From assembly GCA_034408875.1 (NCBI GenBank), contig JAWXCJ010000027.1, positions 1 through 11,068 of the forward strand: 11,068 bases of DNA, given 5' to 3'. Shown here piece by piece: positions 1 to 5,672 of this stretch (position 1 is its first letter; every line of letters starts with the position of its first letter). The notes beneath the pieces were generated by a model. It was not told where the DNA came from, did no database searches, and was given only the letters and a program-made list of their open reading frames with translations. This DNA is from JANNHK01 sp034408875 (GTDB lineage Bacteria > Actinomycetota > Acidimicrobiia > IMCC26256 > PALSA-610). Both the position numbers and the translations under genes were made by a program.

Positions 1-1277
1 CCACGAAGTCGGTGCAGTACTTCGCCATCGAGAAGGGCGCCGGGCCCGCCCAGGTCGAGATCTTCGACCCGCAGTGGATCAACGTCGAACGTCGGTGCAC
101 GCGGAGCGACCCGTACCCGCTCGCGACACCGCAGGGCGACTTCGTCGAATTCATCACGGCCGCGACGACAGGTTCCGGCAAGCTCGGTCTGTCGCCCGCG
201 GACGTACGCCTCGTCTCCGGAAATGCGACGACCGGGGCCGGCCCCCCGTCGAAGTGGTGCACGGGCGACAACATGGTGCGCTTCGACATGAAGTACCAGG
301 ACACCGGCTTGCCGCCGATCCCGCAGACCGCCGACCTGTGCTCTGGTTCTACCGCTCCCCGCGAGCCGTTCTTCGACTGCATGACCATCGAGCAGGTGGA
401 CAAAGCAGTGGAGGACTTGCAACTCGAGATGGACACGACCTACACGTTGCTCAACTCGGACGGGACGCCGCTCGACCCGACGGACAACTCCGACGAAATC
501 TGCAGTGCGCTGTGGCACGGCTACGCCGACATCGACAAGGCGTACGCGGTTGACAACAGCCTGAACGGCTGGCGCGAGTGGGAGTCGCTCAGCGACGGCA
601 GCGACGGCACGGGCCCGCCGTGCACGCTCCCGAACGCCCCGGGCAAGTACTGGCTCAAGGTCGAGGCCACCAACCAGGGCCAGAATCAGTTTTCGATCGC
701 CGTTTCCGGCACAGGCAACCGCTTCAACGATCCGAATGTCTCGGTCACCGCGTTCCAACGGTTCGCGTTTTTCGTCAACGAGGCCGACGGTGGCGGCACG
801 TTCTTCCTCGCCCGTGTGCTTCCGGCGGCGGTCGACCGCACGCTCCAAATCTCGTTCTTCGACATCGCCGACCTCGCGAGCGGCACGAACCTGAAGATCC
901 TCCCGCCCGACGAGGCCACGAGCCGCGCGACCGGCCTTGCGATGGATGACTTCACCTCCTGCCGGTACAACCGGCCGCCGGGCGCGTCGAGTGGCCCCAA
1001 ACCATGGTCGTTCGGTGCGCAGTACAGCAATCCAGACGACCCGCTCACCGGGGGGCAGGACACCGACCCGCTGTGCACGATCGGGGGTATGACCCAAAGC
1101 GTGTTCAACTCGCAGTGGGTCGTGATCAACGTCGACGTTCCGGCCGACTACGACTGCGATACGACGCTGAGAACCGGGTGTTGGTTGCGGGTGCAGCTGC
1201 AGAACACCGGCAGCCTGGTCGACGTCAGTACGTGGTCGGCGCAGTTCCCGGGCGGTCCCGTCCGGATCACCAACTGA
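1..1277 (+). CDS. C-terminal part of a probable secreted/surface protein (possibly TadG-like), 5' truncated
   Basis: The reading frame is open from the first base; the GTG at 12 is probably an internal valine, because the codons before it also read through, so the true start lies upstream of the window. About 424 residues are visible, ending at a TGA at 1275-1277. The visible part has roughly ten cysteines spread along its length, many Asp, Asn, Gly, Pro and Thr residues, and no membrane helix, which suits a folded extracytoplasmic domain stabilised by disulfides. The C-terminus has a tryptophan-rich beta-like pattern (GCWLRVQLQ, then a segment ending in STWSAQFPGGPVRI). From memory, similar tails occur on TadE/TadG-like pilus-associated proteins of Acidimicrobiia, which carry an N-terminal membrane helix; that helix would be outside this window, so this assignment is only a suspicion. 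The next gene starts 25 bases downstream on the same strand. Confidence 0.6.
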   Translation, partial: TKSVQYFAIEKGAGPAQVEIFDPQWINVERRCTRSDPYPLATPQGDFVEFITAATTGSGKLGLSPADVRLVSGNATTGAGPPSKWCTGDNMVRFDMKYQDTGLPPIPQTADLCSGSTAPREPFFDCMTIEQVDKAVEDLQLEMDTTYTLLNSDGTPLDPTDNSDEICSALWHGYADIDKAYAVDNSLNGWREWESLSDGSDGTGPPCTLPNAPGKYWLKVEATNQGQNQFSIAVSGTGNRFNDPNVSVTAFQRFAFFVNEADGGGTFFLARVLPAAVDRTLQISFFDIADLASGTNLKILPPDEATSRATGLAMDDFTSCRYNRPPGASSGPKPWSFGAQYSNPDDPLTGGQDTDPLCTIGGMTQSVFNSQWVVINVDVPADYDCDTTLRTGCWLRVQLQNTGSLVDVSTWSAQFPGGPVRITN

Positions 1278-1289
1278 TCGCGCCTCACC

Positions 1290-1302
1290 TACGCTGAGCG
1301 AC
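1290..1302 (+). promoter_or_regulatory. Putative -10 element for a leaderless mvaB transcript
   Basis: The hexamer TACGCT (1290-1295) fits the actinobacterial TANNNT -10 consensus and ends 7 bases before the GTG at 1303, which would place transcription initiation at or next to the start codon. There is no Shine-Dalgarno sequence before this GTG, as expected for a leaderless mRNA. No convincing -35 hexamer is visible 17 bases upstream. Confidence 0.4.
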
Positions 1303-2217
1303 GTGCAGTGGCCGCCGGCCGTGGCGATCCGTGACGTCGGACCGCGAGACGGACTCCAGAACGAAGAACCCGTTCCCGTCGCCGCGCGCGTCCGGCTGAT
1401 CGACGCGCTGTCCGGCACCGGCTTGCGGCGCATCGAGGCCGTGTCGTTCGTGCGGGCCGAGGCCATCCCGCCGATGGCCGGGTCCGACGAAGTCATGGCC
1501 GCGATCGCGCGCCGACCGGGCGTCGTGTACTCCGCGCTCGTGCCCAACACCAAGGGTGCGGAGCGGGCGCTGGCCGCCGGCGCCGACGAGATCGAACTTG
1601 TCGTGAGCGCGAGCGAGACCCACAACCGCAAGAACGTACGGCGTTCCGTGGCCGAGTCGCTCATCTCCGCCGGCGAACTGGTCGACCTCGCCCACGGCGC
1701 GTCGGTACCGGTCGAGGCGATCGTGTCGACGGCGTTCGGCTGCCCGTACGAGGGCGACGTTGCGCCCGAGCGGGTCGCGCAACTGGCCGGGCACCTGCTC
1801 GACGCGGGGTGCGACCGGTTGTCGTTCGGCGACACGACCGGCATGGCGTCGCCCCGCCGGGTGCACGACCTGCTCGACGCGCTCGAACGGGCCGGTCTCA
1901 CTGCCGATCGGGTCGGCCTGCACTTCCACGACACGCGCGGTACCGCGCTCGCCAACGTGCTCGCCGGCCTCGAACGCGGCGTCACCTACTACGACGCGTC
2001 CATCGGGGGCCTGGGCGGGTGCCCGTACGCGCCGGGGGCGTCGGGCAACGCCGTCACCGAGGACCTCGTCCACATGCTCACCGACATGGGCATCGAGACC
2101 GGCATCGACCTCGACGCCATGCTCGACTGTGCGCGCCTCGCGCGCGAGATCGTCGGCCGCGACCTGCCCAGCGCGCTCCTGCACGCGGGCCCGCGCTCGC
2201 GCCGGTACGACGCGTGA
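1303..2217 (+). CDS. mvaB: Hydroxymethylglutaryl-CoA lyase
   Basis: Cleaves 3-hydroxy-3-methylglutaryl-CoA to acetoacetate and acetyl-CoA, the last step of leucine breakdown, in the cytoplasm. The 304-residue length is normal for the family, which adopts a TIM barrel. Hallmarks are visible: RDGLQNE at residues 15-21 (Arg15, Asp16), LHFHDTRG around 207-213 with metal-binding His208 and His210, and the signature GGLGGCPYAPGASGN at 235-249. That signature contains the catalytic cysteine Cys240 and the metal ligand Asn249. The start is a GTG without an upstream Shine-Dalgarno sequence but with a TANNNT element just before it, consistent with leaderless expression. The stop overlaps the start of the next gene by 4 bases (GTGA), so the two are translationally coupled. 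Paralogous aldolase-type lyases such as homocitrate synthase lack this exact cysteine loop, so the identification is firm. Confidence 0.95.
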   Translation: MQWPPAVAIRDVGPRDGLQNEEPVPVAARVRLIDALSGTGLRRIEAVSFVRAEAIPPMAGSDEVMAAIARRPGVVYSALVPNTKGAERALAAGADEIELVVSASETHNRKNVRRSVAESLISAGELVDLAHGASVPVEAIVSTAFGCPYEGDVAPERVAQLAGHLLDAGCDRLSFGDTTGMASPRRVHDLLDALERAGLTADRVGLHFHDTRGTALANVLAGLERGVTYYDASIGGLGGCPYAPGASGNAVTEDLVHMLTDMGIETGIDLDAMLDCARLAREIVGRDLPSALLHAGPRSRRYDA

Positions 2218-3746
2218 CGCAACACGAGCGGTTCGACGAGCAGGCGGGCCGGGCTCGTGAGGGCAACCTGGCCAAGGAGGGCGACAAGCTCGCCCGCCAG
2301 AACAAGCTGTTCGTGCGCGACCGCATCGCGCTGCTCCTCGACGACGGTTCGTTCGTCGAAAACGGGTTGCTCGCCAACGCGCTCGCCGGTGACCTGCCCG
2401 CCGACGGGGTTGTCACCGGCGTCGGCACGGTCGACGGCCGCCCGGTCTGCGTCCTCGCCAACGACCCGACCGTCAAAGCCGGGTCTTGGGGCGCGCGCAC
2501 CGTCGAGAAGATGGTGCGGCTCACCGAGCACGCGCTGCGCCACGAACTGCCGGTCGTCTACCTGGTCGACTCGGCCGGGGCGCGCATCACCGACCAGGTC
2601 GAACTGTTCCCGGGCCGGCGGGGTGCGGGCCGGATCTTCGCGAACCAGGTGCGGCTGTCGGGCAAGGTGCCGCAGGTGTGTTGCCTGTTCGGGCCGTCGG
2701 CGGCGGGTGGGGCGTACATCCCCGCGTTCTGCGACGTCGTGTTCATGGTCGAGGCGAACGCCTCGATGTACCTCGGCTCGCCCCGCATGGCCGAAGTCGT
2801 GATCGGTGAGACCGTGTCGCTCGAAGAGATGGGCGGCGCTCGCATGCACGCGACCGTGAGCGGCTGCGGCGACAACCTGTGCACCTCTGACGCCGACGCG
2901 ATCGCAAGCGCACGCCGCTTCCTGTCGTACCTGCCGACGAACTGGGTGCAGGAACCGCCGGTCGAAGCGCCCGCCGCGTCGGCCGTCGAGGGCGCCACGA
3001 TCCGGACCGTTGTCCCGACCGAGGAACGGCGGGCCTACGACATGCACAAGGTGCTCGACGCGCTCGTCGACGCCGACAGCTTCTTCGAACTCAAGCCGCT
3101 GTGGGCGCGCGAACTGATCATCGGGTTCGGCCGCATCGAGGGCATGCCCGTGGGCATCGTCGCGAACAACCCGAAGTTCCTCGGGGGCGTGCTGTTCGTC
3201 GACTCCGCCGACAAGGCGGCCCGGTTCATCTGGCTGTGCGACGCGTTCAACGTGCCGCTCGTATTCCTCGCCGACGTTCCCGGGTTCATGATCGGCTCGC
3301 AAGTCGAGCGCGAAGGCATTATCCGCCACGGCGCCAAGATGATCACCGCCGTCGCCGAAGCGACCGTGCCGAAGTTCTCGGTGATCGTGCGCAAGGCGTA
3401 CGGCGCCGGCCTCTACGCGATGTGCGGACCCGCATTCGACCCCGACGCCGTCCTCGCGCTCCCGACCGCGCAGATCGCCGTCATGGGCCCCGATCCGGCC
3501 GTGAACGCGGTCTTCTACAACAAGATCCAGGCCATCGAAGACCCGGACGAGCGCGCCGCGTACGTCGCCGACCGTCGCCGCGAATACGAAGAAGACGTCG
3601 ACCTTCTCCACCTTGCCGCCGAACTCGTCGTCGACGCAGTGGTGCAACCCGAAGATTTGCGCGACGAACTCGCGCGCCGCCTCGTGCTCGCGTCGGGCCG
3701 GGTGCGCGAAGACTTCGGGAAACGCCACGGCGTTCCCCCCGTGTGA
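2214..3746 (+). CDS. Acyl-CoA carboxylase, carboxyltransferase (beta) subunit
   Basis: Transfers carboxylate from carboxybiotin to an acyl-CoA such as propionyl-, methylcrotonyl- or a related CoA. The product has 510 residues, normal for a beta subunit with two crotonase-like halves. The N-half carries an SAAGGAYIPAFCD segment around 162-174 and the C-half an RKAYGAGLYAM segment around 393-403; these backbone glycines form the two oxyanion holes. The frame stays open well upstream inside mvaB, but the GTG at 2214 overlaps the mvaB stop as GTGA and begins the sequence expected of the family, so it is taken as the start. Pairing with HMG-CoA lyase suggests methylcrotonyl-CoA carboxylation in leucine catabolism. 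However, the N-terminus (ARQNKLFVRDRIALLLDDGSF) is of a general acyl-CoA carboxylase type, so the substrate is left open. The biotin carboxylase/biotin carrier subunit is not in the window. Confidence 0.92.
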   Translation: MTQHERFDEQAGRAREGNLAKEGDKLARQNKLFVRDRIALLLDDGSFVENGLLANALAGDLPADGVVTGVGTVDGRPVCVLANDPTVKAGSWGARTVEKMVRLTEHALRHELPVVYLVDSAGARITDQVELFPGRRGAGRIFANQVRLSGKVPQVCCLFGPSAAGGAYIPAFCDVVFMVEANASMYLGSPRMAEVVIGETVSLEEMGGARMHATVSGCGDNLCTSDADAIASARRFLSYLPTNWVQEPPVEAPAASAVEGATIRTVVPTEERRAYDMHKVLDALVDADSFFELKPLWARELIIGFGRIEGMPVGIVANNPKFLGGVLFVDSADKAARFIWLCDAFNVPLVFLADVPGFMIGSQVEREGIIRHGAKMITAVAEATVPKFSVIVRKAYGAGLYAMCGPAFDPDAVLALPTAQIAVMGPDPAVNAVFYNKIQAIEDPDERAAYVADRRREYEEDVDLLHLAAELVVDAVVQPEDLRDELARRLVLASGRVREDFGKRHGVPPV

Positions 3747-3753
3747 GCGCGCC

Positions 3754-3984
3754 GTGCCGTGGTGTGTGCACTGCAACAAGTTCCTGACCCCGCCGACTGT
3801 GACCACCGAGGGCAACTGCCCGAAGTGTGACCAGCCGGTCGAGCGGGGACTCATCCCCGGCATGACCCGCTCGGCCGACGAACCGGAACCGCGCGTCCCG
3901 TGGCACCTGAAGCTGCTCGGCCTCGCGCTGGTGATCTACCTCGGCTGGCGCCTGCTCCAGGTCATCGGCTGGCTGATCAACTAG
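3754..3984 (+). CDS. Small zinc-ribbon protein with one C-terminal membrane helix
   Basis: A 76-residue protein from a GTG at 3754, eight bases after the carboxylase gene ends. Two CxxC knuckles (Cys4/Cys7 in CVHC and Cys22/Cys25 in CPKC) make a compact zinc ribbon. A charged linker follows (about residues 38-48, SRSADEPEP-like), and then a hydrophobic helix at about 51-75 flanked by PWHLK and ending WLIN, so the ribbon probably sits on the cytoplasmic face of the membrane. The GTG was chosen because it places CVHC at the very N-terminus; an earlier start would overlap the carboxylase gene. Small proteins of this layout occur as uncharacterised genes in Acidimicrobiia (recollection, not a search). 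Its position suggests cotranscription with mvaB and the carboxylase. No function is assigned. Confidence 0.75.
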   Translation: MPWCVHCNKFLTPPTVTTEGNCPKCDQPVERGLIPGMTRSADEPEPRVPWHLKLLGLALVIYLGWRLLQVIGWLIN

Positions 3985-4009
3985 CCGGCTGCTCTGACCC
4001 GGCTTCAGA

Positions 4010-4084
4010 CGGGTTGTGGCGCAGCTTGGTTCGCGCGTCGGTCTGGGGGACCGAAGGTCCCGGGTTCGAGTCCCGGCCGCCCGA
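4010..4084 (+). tRNA. tRNA-Pro (anticodon GGG)
   Basis: The cloverleaf folds by eye. Acceptor 5' strand is 4010-4016 and its 3' strand 4077-4083, with discriminator A4084. The D stem is GCGC/GCGC (4019-4022, 4033-4036). The anticodon stem TCGGT/ACCGA (4038-4042, 4050-4054) is perfect and encloses loop CTGGGGG, giving anticodon GGG at 4045-4047. The variable loop is five bases, and the T arm CCGGG-TTCGAGT-CCCGG is canonical. The C1-G72 pair with A73 is characteristic of bacterial tRNA-Pro. CCA is not encoded. The acceptor stem contains one T-C mismatch (4015/4078) and one G-T wobble (4014/4079). The gene begins 25 bases after the zinc-ribbon gene. Confidence 0.88.
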
Positions 4085-4103
4085 CTCGGAAAGCCGGTGC
4101 GAC

Positions 4104-4125
4104 GGCCTCGACGACACCGAGAGCC
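4104..4125. terminator. Weak hairpin between the tRNA and the chemotaxis operon end, possible bidirectional terminator
   Basis: GGCCTCG (4104-4110) pairs with CGAGAGCC (4118-4125) leaving a single bulged A at 4122 and a seven-base loop. It lies between the convergent ends of tRNA-Pro (+) and the 161-residue gene (-), where a terminator is expected. There is no T-run on either side, so termination is only a guess from position. Confidence 0.25.
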
Positions 4126-4129
4126 GCGA

Positions 4130-4615
4130 TTAGGAGAAATAGAGGATCAGATTGCCGGCGCCGAAGTTCTCGACGCTGAACCGATACGCGCGGCGTGCAC
4201 GAGGTGCGCGCCACAGTTGCTTGACGTCGTCCTCTATCTGGCCCGGCAGTTTCTGCAAGTTCCGCAAGCGAAGGTGCCGCGTGAAGTCGGTGTTGAAGCA
4301 CGACGTCAAGACGTTTCCGACTTCGCGGAATCCCTCAATGCTCTCCTCGTGCAGCACGCCGGTCGCTCCGAGTTCGACGAGCGCCGCAGCTTCGATGCCC
4401 ATCATTGCTCCGCCCGCGAAGTTGACGATGTCGTGATCGCCGAATCCAAGGACTGCCAGTTCGTCGCTGTCGTTGATCCACTCCGCGAAGACGCCCGATG
4501 CGTCTCGCTCGGGATCCTGTGCGTCGGTGAACGAGACCTCCGTTGCGGTGGCGATCAGACCTGTGACGAGACTCCCGAGGGCGTCGGGCTTGGGAACCGG
4601 ATAGCGCGAAGGCAT
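4130..4615 (-). CDS. Divergent CheX/CheC-like protein, last gene of the chemotaxis cluster
   Basis: A 161-residue soluble protein with no signal peptide or membrane helix. Its layout resembles the neighbouring CheX: a beta-strand-rich segment (LAVLGFGDHDIVNFAGGAMM, about 53-72), a central helix carrying E94-xxx-E98-xx-N101, and a closing strand (NLILYF, 155-160). CheC/CheX phosphatases use a D/S-xxx-E-xx-N motif to act on phospho-CheY; here the Glu and Asn are kept while the first position is Glu94, with Ser92 two residues earlier. It starts at an ATG seven bases after the second cheY stops, so it belongs to that operon and may act on that CheY. The resemblance was judged by eye and is not certain; a catalytically altered CheX, or a CheY-binding protein of the same fold, is possible. 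Confidence 0.6.
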   Translation of the reverse strand: MPSRYPVPKPDALGSLVTGLIATATEVSFTDAQDPERDASGVFAEWINDSDELAVLGFGDHDIVNFAGGAMMGIEAAALVELGATGVLHEESIEGFREVGNVLTSCFNTDFTRHLRLRNLQKLPGQIEDDVKQLWRAPRARRAYRFSVENFGAGNLILYFS

Positions 4616-4622
4616 CGGTCGG

Positions 4623-4982
4623 CTACGAGAAGGGCGTGAGGATACGGACGAAGTCGTCGGCGGTGAACGGCTTCGCGATCATGAATGCTGCACCCGCGTC
4701 GAAGGCCCGGTCCTTGAAGTCGGCGGAGCTTTCCGAGGTTATGAATCCGAGCGGTACATCGTTACCGGCGGCACGCAGGGTCTCGAGAAGTTCGATGCCC
4801 GTCATGATCGGCATGTTCCAGTCGGAGAGCACAACGTCCGGGCGGTTCGAAGTGATCGTGTCGAACGCCTCTTGGCCGTCTTCGGCCTCGAGAATCTCGG
4901 CGTCGGTGAACCCCGCTTGGCCGACGAGGCGACGCACAATGGAGCGCATAGCCTTGCTGTCGTCAACAATGAGGATACGCAT
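4623..4982 (-). CDS. cheY: Chemotaxis response regulator, single receiver domain
   Basis: A 119-residue stand-alone receiver domain, the size of CheY. The acidic pocket Asp7/Asp8 (VDDS), phosphoacceptor Asp54 (SDWNMP), Thr82 (ITSE) and Lys104 (AKPF) are all present, so it should be phosphorylatable. There is no DNA-binding or other output domain, and it lies directly between cheX and the CheX/CheC-like gene, so a role in flagellar motor control or as a phosphate sink is expected. The ATG at 4982 is preceded by GAAAGG (4991-4996) at an 8-base spacing, and this site overlaps the cheX stop codon, which suggests coupled translation. Of the two CheY proteins here, sequence alone cannot say which binds the motor switch protein FliM. 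Confidence 0.93.
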   Translation of the reverse strand: MRILIVDDSKAMRSIVRRLVGQAGFTDAEILEAEDGQEAFDTITSNRPDVVLSDWNMPIMTGIELLETLRAAGNDVPLGFITSESSADFKDRAFDAGAAFMIAKPFTADDFVRILTPFS

Positions 4983-4994
4983 CGTCGGAACCTT

Positions 4995-5447
4995 TCAGCT
5001 CACGCGCTGGTACACCCGTACCATCAGCACGGTTTCACCACGTCGGTAGGTCAAGCCGACCCACACCTGGGCGCCGGGAATCCCGAGGTGGATCTCCTCG
5101 CCCCGGACGACCGTCGGGAGCGAGATCGTTGCGGTTCCCGGAAGCAGCGGCTTGACGTTGCCCGCGATCATGTTGGCGAGTTCTCCGAGCGCATCCGAGA
5201 TTTCTTCTTGCGTGACCGTTGCGGGGTCAGTGCCGAACATCGCGCCGGCCGCTTCGGCACCGAACGTCGCGTCGCAACCGACCACGATCGCCCCGGCCCA
5301 ATCGCCCATCAGCTGCACTGACGCGCCGATCGTGTAGGACGCGTCCGGGACATCGATGGCAGGCTCACCAAGGTCGAGTCCAAGCATCATCGTTGCAACG
5401 CTCTCGACGATGGTGGCGAGATCTGGTACGGGCACTTGGGTTTGCAC
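4995..5447 (-). CDS. cheX: Chemotaxis phosphatase CheX
   Basis: A CheX-type phosphatase that would hydrolyse phospho-CheY. The active-site helix carries the family motif D-xxx-E-xx-N (SDALGELAN; Asp85, Glu89, Asn92 counted from the GTG), followed by IAGN and, after a short stretch, SLPTVV with Pro111, as in CheX/CheC proteins. The remaining strands (VWVGLTY, VLMVRVY) fit the fold. Two starts are possible: the ATG at 5462 (155 residues) has no ribosome binding site, whereas the GTG at 5447 (150 residues) follows AGGAGGA at 5451-5457, so the GTG is preferred. The domain begins after either start. It is followed 12 bases later by cheY, its likely substrate, and preceded by a small ORF and a sigma-28-like promoter. 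Confidence 0.88.
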   Translation of the reverse strand: MQTQVPVPDLATIVESVATMMLGLDLGEPAIDVPDASYTIGASVQLMGDWAGAIVVGCDATFGAEAAGAMFGTDPATVTQEEISDALGELANMIAGNVKPLLPGTATISLPTVVRGEEIHLGIPGAQVWVGLTYRRGETVLMVRVYQRVS

Positions 5448-5450
5448 ACT

Positions 5451-5457
5451 TCCTCCT
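5451..5457 (-). promoter_or_regulatory. Ribosome binding site deciding the cheX start
   Basis: AGGAGGA on the - strand lies inside the codons that follow the ATG at 5462 and just before the GTG at 5447 (four bases from AGGAGG to GTG). It supports the GTG as the true initiation codon, with a somewhat short spacing. Confidence 0.5.
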
Positions 5458-5479
5458 GACATGGCGACGATGACGTGAA

Positions 5480-5493
5480 CGCGCGGCCGCGCG
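5480..5493. repeat. 14-base perfect palindrome between the small ORF and cheX
   Basis: CGCGCGGCCGCGCG reads the same on both strands; as RNA it can fold into a 5-base-pair GC stem with a GGCC loop. It lies 4-17 bases after the stop codon of the 35-residue ORF and upstream of the cheX start. It has no T-run, so it is not an obvious terminator. A protein-binding site, an RNA stability element or chance in GC-rich DNA are all possible. Confidence 0.45.
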
Positions 5494-5496
5494 CCG

Positions 5497-5604
5497 CTAG
5501 GGCTCGCGGATGTTGACGTACGTCGCTGCGCTGAGTATTCGCTCGGCCGGGGGGACTGAGCCGGCGACGTGGAGACTTGTCAGGAGCTTGTAGCGAAGGG
5601 TCAT
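5497..5604 (-). CDS. 35-residue small ORF of unknown function with strong ribosome binding site
   Basis: From the ATG at 5604 this encodes a 35-residue basic peptide beginning MTLRYKLLTSLHV and ending TYVNIREP. It is not recognised as any known family, and no membrane helix or Cys/His motif is visible. Support for translation comes from a strong purine-rich site, AAGGGAGGGG (5610-5619), five bases before the ATG. Support for transcription comes from a sigma-28-like promoter whose predicted start point is about 20-25 bases upstream of that ATG. It fills most of the 225-base gap between cheR and cheX, and its stop is 49 bases before the cheX GTG. It could be a real small chemotaxis or flagellar protein, a leader peptide controlling cheX, or the remnant of a longer gene. 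Extending it upstream would overlap the end of cheR and is not favoured. Confidence 0.5.
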   Translation of the reverse strand: MTLRYKLLTSLHVAGSVPPAERILSAATYVNIREP

Positions 5605-5634
5605 GCTGTCCCCTCCCTTTCTTTCGTCGGGTGC

Positions 5635-5661
5635 TGATCGGCGGTGTGAGAAGAGACTTGA
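5635..5661 (-). promoter_or_regulatory. Putative sigma-28 (FliA/WhiG-type) promoter driving the small ORF-cheX-cheY unit
   Basis: On the - strand TCAAGTCT (5661-5654), an 11-base spacer and GCCGATCA (5642-5635) follow. The sigma-28 consensus is TAAAGTTT-N11-GCCGATAA, so the match is 6 of 8 and 7 of 8 with the exact spacing. It begins 12 bases after the cheR stop codon and lies 31 bases before the ATG of the small ORF, with the ribosome binding site in between. The arrangement suits a flagellar-class promoter for the downstream chemotaxis genes. Confidence 0.5.
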
Positions 5662-5672
5662 GTTCCAGACCT

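Noticed and set aside
1809..2213. Upstream in-frame extension of the carboxylase frame into mvaB
   Set aside because: The extension is an Arg/Pro-rich shadow of mvaB; family similarity begins at the GTG at 2214, which overlaps the mvaB stop in the standard coupled manner.
1285..3863. Long open frames on the - strand opposite mvaB and the carboxylase, up to about 620 codons
   Set aside because: They lie antisense to two firmly identified enzymes, are rich in Arg, Gly, His and Asp with no recognisable domain, and are the usual result of high third-position GC.
4104..4125. The hairpin after tRNA-Pro as a confident rho-independent terminator
   Set aside because: No T-run follows on either strand and the stem has a bulge, so it is kept only as a low-confidence feature.
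4016..4639. A + strand open frame running through the tRNA and the 161-residue gene
   Set aside because: It covers the tRNA and is antisense to the chemotaxis genes. The RPGLEPGT-like peptide on the opposite strand here is the well-known false translation of a tRNA T arm.
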